Source: Candidatus Poseidoniales archaeon
GTDB taxonomy: Archaea > Thermoplasmatota > Poseidoniia > Poseidoniales > Poseidoniaceae
Direction of reading: 5' to 3'
DNA length: 11,530 nt
NCBI GenBank assembly: GCA_012959845.1
Contig: DUCL01000226.1
Coordinates: forward strand, 1 to 11,530
The notes beneath the pieces were generated by a model. That model was given only the letters and a program-made list of their open reading frames with translations. It searched no databases and was not told where the DNA came from. Both the position numbers and the translations under genes were made by a program. The stretch's first letter is position 1. Every line of letters begins with the position of its first letter. This document shows positions 1 through 8,824 of this stretch, in pieces.

Positions 1-1
1 C

Positions 2-3000
2 ATGAATATTAGTCGGCAATGTTGGTTGGTCAGTGATTTGAATGTGCATTGTTTGTGTAGTGCTTGGCTCTCTGTGGTCATACCAATCAACACTGGTTTC
101 AAGCACCCTTGGTTTTACTGAATCAACATGGAAGGTTCGTTCAAAGACTGCGGCATCGGTAAGACCTAAACCCTTCGAAGAAGTCAACTCAAGCCGCCAT
201 GTCAAGGGTCCGGAAGTGAATGGTACTGTGTCTGTGTAATTCCAAATGTTGTCATCGAGGCTTGTTGTGTTAGCAACAAAGGTCTCACCCCTGTAGAGGG
301 AAAGTATTGCATCACCGTCCATGAAGGCGTCGTTTGATGACACATTTTCAAAACCTACAACTGTTGAAAGTTTCAAACTCATTCCTGTCATGAGGTAATA
401 ATCTGAATCTTGGAATAGGGTTCCATCACCTTCATCGCTAAACATGACATTCTTGATTTCCAAATCATTCTCATAGCCGAGAGAAGCGAAATCACCGAAA
501 GTGAATGTACTTGGCATCGACAAAATAGAATTCATGAGTTGCAGTCGGGTGGAGATTCGAATGACATCTGCATCATCCCATGACGGGAGAATCCTAAACG
601 AAACTTCGACTGTGACAGTTGTTCCTGAATGGTTGTATGTCACTGCATTGCTCGGGTGAAGAGCTAGCAAATCATAGTCCCCGGTACCATACGGAGTTCC
701 ACCTGAAAGAGGTATGACCCATGTTGCATGGTTGTTTGAGTCTACGACATCCAAGCGAACTGCACTAGGTGAAACACCGATAACTGAGTGAACCATACTC
801 ACTGTTCGCCAGCGTTGACTAGGAGTCAATGTGTTGGATTCTGGTGACCATTCAGAATCAATAAGAGTAACGTTTGAAGAAGCATTTAAACCGAGTATTT
901 GGACCGATACACCACCTTTTTGTGAGGATGTCAACGGCAAAGGAATATGATGCACTCCCTCAATATCTAAAAGCCCACGACGAGCATCGTTCAAATTCAT
1001 GATGAAAGGTGAATTAGTTTGAAACTGAACTGAATCGGATGCTGTGTATGTTAGCAGCAAACCACCAAGAACAATTGGTCCAGAGCCATATACCTCAAGG
1101 TCCATTTCGATGAATCTGGTTCCAAGTTGATTCAATCCACTATAGCCCGAAATAGATTGCTTGATCAGAGAACGTTCTGAGGCATTAAGTAAGATATTAT
1201 GCAGAGAAGCTGGTTCAAGCGTCTCTGATAAGATGACTTGTGATTGATGTAGGAGGGTGTATCCCGTGATATTTTGATTTGAAGCAATCGCGCCAAACCC
1301 AAAGGAGTGGATATCTGTCTGTGGGACGAGAATGGTTGTTGATGCGTATCCGGATAAACCGGGTTGAACCATAATGGTTGTGTTACCATTAGAGAAGTGA
1401 TCTTGCCAGCCCCACGTACCGAGATTGGCAATGGTTGTACCCCATTCGTAGACTTGATCATCGTAAAAGTCGATGCGGGGATTGCTGGCAACCTGTCCAT
1501 AATGAATGAGATAATCAAATGAATCAATAGTCCAATATGAGAGATTTATATCCAAAGCAACAATTCTAAATTGTAAATCATATAATGGAGTTGAGGATGA
1601 ATAATTGAACATGCTAGGCGTTGTAACTGTGACCCATGAGGCTGGAGAAGTCGATTCGAGGAGTTGTAGTTGTATATTAGTCCCAATAACACTTCCTGTA
1701 ATCGTTGAGGCTGGTGCAGTAAGATGTTTTTCATCCATCGTAAGAGTACAATTTGAATCACCTCGGTAGCCCACAGACTCTATTCCAGTAACACCGAGTG
1801 TTGCATTTTGTGCACCACCTTGAGCAGTCACCTCATCACCAAGAGCGTAATATTGGCCACCGTTTTGAACAGCTACTGCAGTAATCTCACCACCCCAATG
1901 GCGAACAGCGTTGACTGTAAAGGCACCAGCACCGTCACCACCGCTAATGCTCATTTGGTCTCCAATAGCATATCCTGTTCCGCGAGCATTAATTGTGATT
2001 GAGGAGATGTTTCCCCCGATATGATGTATGCTTCCCACTGAGAATTGGCCATTTCCATCACCACCTGAAATTGAAAGGAGGTTGGTTACACTATATCCAG
2101 TGCCTTGATTGGCAATTGTGAAACTGGTAATGGAACCACCTTCACGAACCACTTGGGATATTGAAAAGTAGGCGTTACCGTCTCCTCCACTCAGATTCAC
2201 GGTATTGCCGACAAGGTAATTTTCACCCGGGTTATTAATTGAAATCGAAGTGATTACCCCGCCTGAACGAGTTATGCCACTGACAAAGAAATAGGCATCC
2301 CCGTCCCCTTGTGTGATGTATATTTTATCGCCAACGAGGTAATTAGAACCTCCACTAACGATAGTGATTGCACCGACCGAACCTCCACTGATGTTAGTGA
2401 TGCTCACTCGAAGGCCTGTTCCTGTGCCACCGGTTGTTCCAAGGCTACTTGATAGAGAGTAATTTGTCCCACCATTCAGCCCGTTGTACGACATAGCAAT
2501 ACCTGAAATGATGGAACTTGCAATAATGTTTAAGGTCAAATTTGAACCATCTCCGCCGCTTGTTAAAACGCCTGTTGCCGTGGTATAACCTGAACCTCCA
2601 ACCAAGGATGAAGATTGACCGACAAGTCCACTTGCGGTGATTGCGGACGCTGTGATATTTAGGCTAACACCGCTTCCGCTACCACCTGTTGGTGAAGCGG
2701 TTTGAGAAGTGTAACCAGTACCTGCATCTACGAGGTTAACCCCATCTACAAGTCCGACGGTAATACTCGATGCTACTGTATTGACCGTTAAACCAGAACC
2801 ATTTCCACCTGAAGTGGAAACTCCTGTCGAAGAGGTATAGAGGTGGCCGACTGTAGTTGGCGATGAAATGTAATCCGCTTGGTTAAGCAAATAGGGTGTG
2901 GCGCTGATTTCAGCAACAAGCCCAGTGCCTCGAGCGCTAATCGTTGAAGCGGAAGTCGTGGAAAGGTAGGCCCACCCATCGTCAATAATCGATAGGTCGG

Positions 3001-4240
3001 TGACCGGACCATAGGGGGTGAATTGTTCTTCGGGGTTGCATACTGAGGTCCAATCCTCCATCGGTTGTTGCTCAGTAAAAAAGGTGGAACTTGCACCATC
3101 TCCTGAGATGGAATATACTAATGGCAATTCACCATTTGAACCTACCTTGAAAGATAATTTTATTCGAAAAGAATCATGGAGCGAGGGATCGAGAATATTT
3201 AACGGAATCTGGTTAGTATTACTACCTTTAAAGCCTGGAATGGCGTTACCGTTGGCTTGGTGAACAGACCAATTGAGCATTGCACCTGTAGGGATAAAAG
3301 CATCAATAGTTAAGGGAGCATAGGTATTCTGCGGAACTTGAATTGCTGAGGTGCTTGACCAACCAAAACTTGGACTGGTCCAATTTGACACTGGCGGGGA
3401 TGCGATATGGACGTCATCGATAAACCAGAAATCACAACATGTACCAGAACCTCTAACTTGTTCAAAACGAAGTTGAGAGGTGCTGTGGAGTGCTGCGGCT
3501 GGCAGAACGCCAAACCATTGCTGAGACGTACCTCCTGATGTAGAACCAAGCCATGTCTGTAATGTAATCCATGATCCGGTCGTGGTTTTGTATTGAAGTT
3601 TCAAATCTTCTCCTGAATCCGCTTCTTCGCCACAGCTTGAAGATCCTTGGCGAATCCAAATATGCAGTGGGATACCCGTACTACCAACCAAGTTCATTGA
3701 AGGTGATGTTGCATGTTCGGGAGACGAACCTGCTTGAGTTTTGAGTGAACCGCCTTGAGAACCGTTGTAACCACAAGAATTAATGGTGTATTGGCCGACA
3801 TATGTTGAACTTGAAACCGTCCATCCCTGCAAACCATTGTTGAAATCCCAAATGGTCCCCGCAATCGAACCGGTCAAATACCCTTCACTCGTCAGAACGG
3901 TGCCCTCTTTCATGGAATCAGTATGAGACCAAGCAGCAGCATCACTCCAACTAAATCCAGTAGAACTCGGAGTGATGGCAGGTTTCACAGCGAGATGAAG
4001 GTCGGTGACTGGGGCCGTAGTGGGTACATCGATAGTGAACTGATTGGAATATGCTCCACTACCATACAAATGCAACTGAGTCGCCATATCGCCTGCGGAT
4101 GCGGAACCAACCATGTGCTCGCTTAATTCCGTCCTATCAACATCGGTTGATGAAGGTTCAATTACGGCGCTCCACGGGACCGTCAGCATCAAAAATAGGA
4201 CAAGAAAACAAACAATTCTCGCCCTTATAAGTCCCGACAT
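2..4240 (-). CDS. Giant secreted surface protein, adhesin-like (3' end outside window)
   Basis: The frame is open for 1413 codons from the ATG at 4240 to the left edge; I checked every codon and found no stop, so the C-terminus lies outside. Residues 1-26 look like a Sec signal peptide: Arg at 6 and 8, then a hydrophobic stretch CFLVLFLMLTVPW. Residues about 128-280 resemble a MAM/reelin-type jelly roll: a WDFNNGLQGW start, Cys156 and Cys203, and an end with vicinal Cys268-Cys269 before DFWFIDDVHI. Residues 479-808 are eight tandem repeats (separate entry). Residues after about 810 are Ser/Thr/Asn-rich and look like successive beta-sandwich domains; one segment has NLGTWGWQDHFSNG. Many N-x-S/T sites suggest glycosylation. 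No catalytic motif was recognised. There is no Shine-Dalgarno site at the start. A role in adhesion or as a surface-layer component is inferred from architecture only. Confidence 0.88.
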   Translation of the reverse strand, partial: MSGLIRARIVCFLVLFLMLTVPWSAVIEPSSTDVDRTELSEHMVGSASAGDMATQLHLYGSGAYSNQFTIDVPTTAPVTDLHLAVKPAITPSSTGFSWSDAAAWSHTDSMKEGTVLTSEGYLTGSIAGTIWDFNNGLQGWTVSSSTYVGQYTINSCGYNGSQGGSLKTQAGSSPEHATSPSMNLVGSTGIPLHIWIRQGSSSCGEEADSGEDLKLQYKTTTGSWITLQTWLGSTSGGTSQQWFGVLPAAALHSTSQLRFEQVRGSGTCCDFWFIDDVHIASPPVSNWTSPSFGWSSTSAIQVPQNTYAPLTIDAFIPTGAMLNWSVHQANGNAIPGFKGSNTNQIPLNILDPSLHDSFRIKLSFKVGSNGELPLVYSISGDGASSTFFTEQQPMEDWTSVCNPEEQFTPYGPVTDLSIIDDGWAYLSTTSASTISARGTGLVAEISATPYLLNQADYISSPTTVGHLYTSSTGVSTSGGNGSGLTVNTVASSITVGLVDGVNLVDAGTGYTSQTASPTGGSGSGVSLNITASAITASGLVGQSSSLVGGSGYTTATGVLTSGGDGSNLTLNIIASSIISGIAMSYNGLNGGTNYSLSSSLGTTGGTGTGLRVSITNISGGSVGAITIVSGGSNYLVGDKIYITQGDGDAYFFVSGITRSGGVITSISINNPGENYLVGNTVNLSGGDGNAYFSISQVVREGGSITSFTIANQGTGYSVTNLLSISGGDGNGQFSVGSIHHIGGNISSITINARGTGYAIGDQMSISGGDGAGAFTVNAVRHWGGEITAVAVQNGGQYYALGDEVTAQGGAQNATLGVTGIESVGYRGDSNCTLTMDEKHLTAPASTITGSVIGTNIQLQLLESTSPASWVTVTTPSMFNYSSSTPLYDLQFRIVALDINLSYWTIDSFDYLIHYGQVASNPRIDFYDDQVYEWGTTIANLGTWGWQDHFSNGNTTIMVQPGLSGYASTTILVPQTDIHSFGFGAIASNQNITGYTLLHQSQVILSETLEPASLHNILLNASERSLIKQSISGYSGLNQLGTRFIEMDLEVYGSGPIVLGGLLLTYTASDSVQFQTNSPFIMNLNDARRGLLDIEGVHHIPLPLTSSQKGGVSVQILGLNASSNVTLIDSEWSPESNTLTPSQRWRTVSMVHSVIGVSPSAVRLDVVDSNNHATWVIPLSGGTPYGTGDYDLLALHPSNAVTYNHSGTTVTVEVSFRILPSWDDADVIRISTRLQLMNSILSMPSTFTFGDFASLGYENDLEIKNVMFSDEGDGTLFQDSDYYLMTGMSLKLSTVVGFENVSSNDAFMDGDAILSLYRGETFVANTTSLDDNIWNYTDTVPFTSGPLTWRLELTSSKGLGLTDAAVFERTFHVDSVKPRVLETSVDWYDHREPSTTQTMHIQITDQPTLPTNIH
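1817..2806 (-). repeat. Eight tandem ~41-residue Gly-rich beta repeats inside the giant surface protein
   Basis: Residues 479-808 of the surface protein split without gaps into units of 41, 43, 42, 40, 41, 41, 41 and 41 residues, each starting with G-x-G (GNG, GSG, GDG, GTG, then GDG four times). Two subfamilies are visible. Units 1-3 have a hydrophobic run, an A-S-x-I core and a GG/AG-x-x-Y step. Units 4-8 read roughly G-D-G-x-A-x-F-x-V, then GG-x-I-T-S, a beta strand, G-x-x-Y-x-x-G-D and a final strand. A degenerate unit seems to precede (around residue 437) and another to follow (GAQNATLGV). Similar Gly-Tyr strand repeats occur in phage fibres and bacterial surface proteins. The fold is inferred to be beta-rich. 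The units are divergent in DNA, so this is an old expansion. Confidence 0.85.
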
Positions 4241-4540
4241 GATGATTGCCTGTTCGTCAAACGATTTGAATCATACCCCGATGTACAAAACTAACCATTT
4301 TAACTCCAACTGAATAATCATCACTAATCTACCCAGCGTTTTCGTAGTTTTTGGTAGTTTTGAGGAGTTTGGCCCAAGCAATATACCACTAAGCATGAAT
4401 CCATTGAAGGCTAACGGGGGACTCTAAACGGTCATATCCAAGACTGCGTTTTGGAAACGAAGAATTACGCTGTTTATTCATTATATTGAGACTATTAAGT
4501 TTATGTGATTAAGAGCCTGAAATGGGAACTTATTACAAGA
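4241..4540. other. 300-base intergenic region upstream of the surface-protein gene
   Basis: This gap separates the lipoprotein stop from the surface-protein start. No tRNA arms and no convincing small gene were found; the longest minus-strand ATG frame noted near the 3' side (start about 4322) has 16 codons. The last 20 bases before the ATG at 4240 have no Shine-Dalgarno motif. A run reading GTTAAAATGG on the minus strand (about 4295-4304) is a weak TATA-like candidate about 60 bases upstream of the start codon, and GGTATATTG near 4380 is another; neither is decisive. Phased T-tracts at 4338-4370 have their own entry. The size of the gap suggests that the surface gene has its own promoter here. 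Confidence 0.5.
4338..4370. repeat. Phased T/A-tracts, possible curved DNA
   Basis: Three imperfect units, gttttcgta, gtttttggta and gttttgagga, followed by a fourth gttt, lie head to tail. The T-tracts are centred at about 4340.5, 4350, 4359.5 and 4369, that is every 9.5 bases, near one helical turn. Such phasing of A/T tracts can bend DNA. The site is about 100 bases upstream of the surface-protein start, so it might be an upstream promoter element or a binding site for a chromatin protein. This role is inferred. Confidence 0.4.
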
Positions 4541-5932
4541 TTAATATTGAGGAAGTTCCAACTCCACTGCGAATAATGGATCTGGGTCTGTGGAGTCGTG
4601 GAAAGCAACTACAACTCCGCCATCTGCCAATATTGCTAGACTTGCGAAATCAAAACGAATATCATTTCCTGCACCCGAAGTTGAATCTAAATCTCCCTGG
4701 CCGATATAGGTTAGAGTATCTGGTGACATATCATCTGAATATCCACGTACATGGTATACCATGTCAACATCTGGACCTTCTGTACTTTGATAACGAATAT
4801 TTAGGACAAATAGGTCTAATTCACCATTTGCTTGAAATTCCCATTCTTCAATTCCACTTGATACTTCACCCATTTCATAGGTGTAATTTTGCCAAGTAGT
4901 TGCTCCATCGAATGAAAGAAAGTGCGTGAAATTTGTACCGGAATTTTTCACACAATGTATTGCACCACTGGTATCAATTTGACAATATTCAGATGGGAAT
5001 TGTACCTCAAGTTCATTCCATGATAATGTGGTATCCATGTATGCAGCATTGCCATTATCATAGTAATTAGGGAACAGTAATCCTCCAGAAGGGAATGGGA
5101 ATGAGCGCATTTCTTTGTGTGGCTTGTTAACATCATAATAGGCTGGTAAGTCAGATTCTGTGAAGTTTAAATCCAATTCAATTGTAGGGTCGCCGCCACC
5201 TCTATTTGCAAATTGGAAGGGATAATAATTCAATCCGTCAACACTAATTTGGCCGCCAGCATCCTGCGTTTGATGCCAGAAGTTAGAAACTACAATGCTA
5301 GCCCAATCTCCGCTACCAAGACTGGATGAAATTGGACCGACTACTTCCACTTGCCATGAACGGTCATAGAATGGTTCAGTAATCCGATTATAGCACCATT
5401 CCTCTTCACTATCATCATATAGGATAGCATAGAATTTGTCAATCTTGCCATCAGCACCAATATATGGGAACCACGTCATTGAGATAATATCTCCATTTGT
5501 TGCTTGGACAATACTTCCCTCACCAAGTCCTTCTTGACCTGGATTTGTTGGAACGAAAGTTCGGCATTGAGTATCTGGGAGAACTCCTGGGATGTAAGTG
5601 TCCCAAGTATGACCGCGGTCTTCAGAATAAACTGGATATTCTCCGCCAATATTCATGATATCTCCTTCGATTGTAGTAGCGATATAATGTTCGCAGCAAT
5701 TGCCACCGTAATCCTTATTGAAAACTGCCCAAGTAGTATTGGTAGTTTCATTTGTACGCAGGTCTATGGTAATGAATTCTCTTGGATCTCCATGACCTGC
5801 TTCATCGATAAGGACATAATCATCAAAAATTGGCGCTGTTTTTTGTCCGCTAAATATCTCCCCACCATCACCTAAACATCCAGCCATCAAGGTGGATGCG
5901 GCAATGAAGAGACAAAGTAGCACTCGGCGCAT
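4541..5932 (-). CDS. Predicted surface lipoprotein with Asp-box (BNR/sialidase-like) repeats
   Basis: The product has 463 residues if it starts at the ATG at 5932. That start is chosen over the upstream TTG at 5974 because GAGGT lies 6 bases before it and because it places a compact signal peptide at the N-terminus. Residues 1-18 are MRRVLLCLFIAASTLMAG, followed by Cys19 in a lipobox (MAGC), so the protein is probably lipid-anchored outside the membrane. An Asp-box SEDRGHTW lies at residues 103-110 and a degenerate one, SFDGATTW, at 340-347; these mark blades of sialidase-like beta-propellers. Vicinal Cys79-Cys80 and Cys123, 180, 317 and 327 may form disulfides. A catalytic Arg triad of true sialidases could not be identified, so glycan binding is as likely as hydrolysis. 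It lies 60 bases after ileS and may be co-transcribed with it. Confidence 0.85.
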   Translation of the reverse strand: MRRVLLCLFIAASTLMAGCLGDGGEIFSGQKTAPIFDDYVLIDEAGHGDPREFITIDLRTNETTNTTWAVFNKDYGGNCCEHYIATTIEGDIMNIGGEYPVYSEDRGHTWDTYIPGVLPDTQCRTFVPTNPGQEGLGEGSIVQATNGDIISMTWFPYIGADGKIDKFYAILYDDSEEEWCYNRITEPFYDRSWQVEVVGPISSSLGSGDWASIVVSNFWHQTQDAGGQISVDGLNYYPFQFANRGGGDPTIELDLNFTESDLPAYYDVNKPHKEMRSFPFPSGGLLFPNYYDNGNAAYMDTTLSWNELEVQFPSEYCQIDTSGAIHCVKNSGTNFTHFLSFDGATTWQNYTYEMGEVSSGIEEWEFQANGELDLFVLNIRYQSTEGPDVDMVYHVRGYSDDMSPDTLTYIGQGDLDSTSGAGNDIRFDFASLAILADGGVVVAFHDSTDPDPLFAVELELPQY

Positions 5933-5938
5933 AAGAAA

Positions 5939-5943
5939 ACCTC
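5939..5943 (-). promoter_or_regulatory. Shine-Dalgarno site of the lipoprotein gene
   Basis: GAGGT on the minus strand lies 6 bases before the ATG at 5932. It is the only good Shine-Dalgarno site at a gene start in this window and it decides between the TTG (5974) and ATG (5932) starts. Its presence at a gene that closely follows another one fits the archaeal pattern in which internal operon genes use Shine-Dalgarno sites while leading genes often do not. Confidence 0.65.
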
Positions 5944-5992
5944 GCGCCCCATCTCTTTCAAGGCATCGCTTCAAAGTATTACTATTGAAAAC

Positions 5993-8824
5993 TCACTCTA
6001 CAGTGAATTGAACGGTGATTCCATCGACTGTGAATGTATCTGCATCTTCCGGTGCTTGACCTTGTGAATGGAATATTGCTGCTGCACTTCTTGTTTCTGT
6101 AGCGATCCATGTTTGGTCTGATTCAAACATCTCAGGAGCGTTTTGCATCCAAACTTGTAAGTCGATTGTCGCTTCAATTTCAAAGTCCATTTCCTTACGC
6201 TTGGCTTGGATTCTGCGTGTAATATCTCTTGCCAATCCCTTTGACAACAATGCAGGTGTATCTTGCATATCCAAAACCAATGATACTTGGATTGCATCTT
6301 CTCCTTGTCCAATTGTGATAGTTTCTGCAGCAAAGCCATCCTTTTCTGCTCTACGAATTTCAACATCATTTTCATCAATATCAACACCCATTATCTGGAA
6401 ACCACCTGCATTGATTGCATTGAGCATTTGTTGAGGGTTTTGAGCATTCTTTATCTCATTAGAAATCGCATTAACCTCTGCCCTCGCTTTAGGTGCTAAA
6501 GTTCTGAAGTTAGGTGCGAGTTCTACTTTTTGGAATCGATTCAAATCTTGCTCTATTGCAATTATCTCAACATTCAATTCCTCTGCCAAGATATCATGGA
6601 ATATTGAAATGTCTGGACCTGCAACAATCCACCCTTGAGCACAAGGTAGCCTTTGTCTTCTTCCAGCATCAACGCGAATTCTTCTTCCCGCCTCTGCAAG
6701 TTCTCTAACTAAAATCATAGTTGATTCTAAGTCCATGTCTTTAGGAGGAATTGATGCGGTAGCTGCTGCTGCTTCAACATCCCACTCATCAGAAGTTGCA
6801 CCTTCAAGACTTCCTGGCACTCCTAATGGCCATGCGGCTTGGTGAACAGGTTGTCCGGTTAGATTACGGTGAATTACATCGACCATGAATGGTGAAATCG
6901 GCGCCATCAATCGGCAAATTACTACTAGGATTTCATGTAGGGTGTGTTGACAGGATAATTTGTCTTCATTTGCAGCCTCATCCCATAATCTTCTGCGAGA
7001 ACGACGTACATACCAATTGGACAAGTCATTGACAACGAAATCTTCCAAGTCTCGGCAAGCCTTGTGGAAATTCCAAGCGACGAAGTCATTATGATATTCG
7101 CTTGCAACCGATGACATTCTTGATAGAATCCAACGGTCTAAGGCTGGTCTTGATGATACATCATTTGGCGATTGTTCAGGGTCAAAGCCATCCAGTGCGG
7201 CATAATCAGCATGGAATTTGTAGACATTCCAAAGGGTTAGGAACATCTTAGCATAAGTTTCTCGTACACCATTCGGGTCAAATTTCAAAGGACTCCAAGG
7301 CGCTCCTGCAGTCACCATATACCAGCGAGTAGCATCTGCACCTTCACGATTGAAATGGTCCCAAGGGTCAACAATATTGCCTTTGGACTTAGACATTTTC
7401 TTACCTTCTGCATCTAAGATTAATCCAAGACTTAAGCAGCGTTTGTAAGAAATTGAATCAAAAACAGTGGTGGAAACTGCAAGCAATGTGTAGAACCAAC
7501 CTCGTGTTTGGTCTACTCCTTCACAGATGTAATCAATCGGGTATGATGAGTCAAATGTGTTTTCGTTCTCAAACGGATAGTGCCACTGAGCAAATGATGC
7601 ACAACCCGAATCAAACCAGCAATCCATTACGAATGGTTCTCTCTTCATCGGTTTTCCGTCATCACTTACGAAAGTAAATTCATCAACGACAGGCCGGTGC
7701 AAGTCAACATCATCAGGACATTCAGGATTGTCAAATCCTGCTGCAACTGCTAATGCTACTTCTTGCTGAAGTTCAGCGATTGAACCTACACACTTCATTT
7801 GACCATCTTCACTTCTCCATACAGGAAGTGGAGTACCCCAGTATCTTTCACGAGAAATAGCCCAATCTTTGACATTGCGAATCCACTCACCAAAGCGACC
7901 TTCTCCAACCCAATCTGGAGCCCATTCAGTTTGGCTATTGAACTCGATTAAGCGGTCTTTTACCGCGGTCATTCTCACAAACCATGAATCCATTGCATAG
8001 TATAGAAGTGGATGGTCAGTTCTCCAGCAGTGTGGATAGTCGTGAGCATATTGTTTGACTCGATATAGCAATCCACTTTGCGGACCTTTACCGTTTGAGC
8101 CACCTGGACTGGCCAATAATTCAATTATTGTTTCATCACATTCTTTGACATATCGCCCATCTAATTGAGGATGAGTTCCTTCAGAAAATGAACCATTCAT
8201 CTCAACGGTGTGATGAGCCGGCAAACCTGCTGCCATTCCAAGATTATAGTCATCCTCACCATACATTACAGCGGTGTGAACGACTCCTGTTCCATCGGTC
8301 GTAGTGACCCAATCAGCCTCTAAAACAGTCCATGCAGTTTTTGAATCACCACGTGGGACTGCTTCAGGAAATAACGGCTCGTATGCCTTACCGACTAATT
8401 CACTACCTGGGAATTCTTCAATAATTTCTGCATGATGACGTAGTACTTCTTTCATCAAATCTTTTGCCAAAATTAACTCATCTCCGATTGCAGCACCACC
8501 AGCGCCTTGCCAGTTTTCTGCATCTGCTGTAACCTTGACACGAACATAGGTCACTTCTGGCCCTACTGCTAATCCTACATTTCCTGGAAGAGTCCATGGA
8601 GTGGTAGTCCAAGCGAGAATTGATGCATCTTCATCAACTAATTTGAACTTAACATAAACTGAAGGTTCCTCAACTTCTTTGTACCCTTGAGCAACTTCGT
8701 GAGATGAATAGGAAGTTCCAGTTTGAGGACAATAAGGCAAAACTTTGTGTCCTCGATAAAGTAAATCTTTACTGAACATTTGTTTCAATGCCCACCAGCA
8801 GGATTCAACATAATTGTTATCCAA
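5993..8824 (-). CDS. ileS: Isoleucyl-tRNA synthetase, C-terminal fragment after the frame break
   Basis: This frame holds most of IleRS, the class I enzyme that charges tRNA-Ile in the cytoplasm. Counting from the TTG at 8824, residues 2-17 (DNNYVESCWWALKQMF) resume the catalytic domain. The CP1 editing domain follows, with TTTPWTLPGN at 73-82 and GTGVVHTAV then GEDDY at 178-193, where mischarged Val-tRNA is hydrolysed. The Rossmann fold returns with EGVDQTRGWFY, and the KMSKS loop is intact at 476-480 (bases 7385-7399). An anticodon-binding helical domain and a long C-terminal extension complete it. The TTG is not a true start: the N-terminal 142 residues are in another frame (8785-9246). 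Joined length would be near 1090, usual for the long, eukaryote-like (type 2) IleRS. It ends with TGA, 60 bases before the lipoprotein start. Confidence 0.93.
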   Translation of the reverse strand: MDNNYVESCWWALKQMFSKDLLYRGHKVLPYCPQTGTSYSSHEVAQGYKEVEEPSVYVKFKLVDEDASILAWTTTPWTLPGNVGLAVGPEVTYVRVKVTADAENWQGAGGAAIGDELILAKDLMKEVLRHHAEIIEEFPGSELVGKAYEPLFPEAVPRGDSKTAWTVLEADWVTTTDGTGVVHTAVMYGEDDYNLGMAAGLPAHHTVEMNGSFSEGTHPQLDGRYVKECDETIIELLASPGGSNGKGPQSGLLYRVKQYAHDYPHCWRTDHPLLYYAMDSWFVRMTAVKDRLIEFNSQTEWAPDWVGEGRFGEWIRNVKDWAISRERYWGTPLPVWRSEDGQMKCVGSIAELQQEVALAVAAGFDNPECPDDVDLHRPVVDEFTFVSDDGKPMKREPFVMDCWFDSGCASFAQWHYPFENENTFDSSYPIDYICEGVDQTRGWFYTLLAVSTTVFDSISYKRCLSLGLILDAEGKKMSKSKGNIVDPWDHFNREGADATRWYMVTAGAPWSPLKFDPNGVRETYAKMFLTLWNVYKFHADYAALDGFDPEQSPNDVSSRPALDRWILSRMSSVASEYHNDFVAWNFHKACRDLEDFVVNDLSNWYVRRSRRRLWDEAANEDKLSCQHTLHEILVVICRLMAPISPFMVDVIHRNLTGQPVHQAAWPLGVPGSLEGATSDEWDVEAAAATASIPPKDMDLESTMILVRELAEAGRRIRVDAGRRQRLPCAQGWIVAGPDISIFHDILAEELNVEIIAIEQDLNRFQKVELAPNFRTLAPKARAEVNAISNEIKNAQNPQQMLNAINAGGFQIMGVDIDENDVEIRRAEKDGFAAETITIGQGEDAIQVSLVLDMQDTPALLSKGLARDITRRIQAKRKEMDFEIEATIDLQVWMQNAPEMFESDQTWIATETRSAAAIFHSQGQAPEDADTFTVDGITVQFTVE

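Noticed and set aside
1165..1761. Two minus-strand ORFs (1165-1527 and 1546-1761) that could suggest small genes on the left
   Set aside because: Both lie in another frame of the continuous 1413-codon surface-protein frame and show no motif of their own.
4255..4285. Possible tRNA T-arm (GATTCAAATCG on the minus strand)
   Set aside because: The flanking bases do not pair into a 5-bp T-stem, and no acceptor, D or anticodon arms are nearby.
4522..4899. Plus-strand ORF of 125 codons opposite the 3' end of the lipoprotein gene
   Set aside because: It mirrors a well-supported gene with signal peptide, lipobox and Asp-box motifs; its own translation shows no domain and odd Leu/His-rich composition.
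5998..6387. Minus-strand ORF of 129 codons within the 3' part of ileS
   Set aside because: It is a shifted frame of the IleRS C-terminal region, which reads sensibly in its own frame; no independent support.
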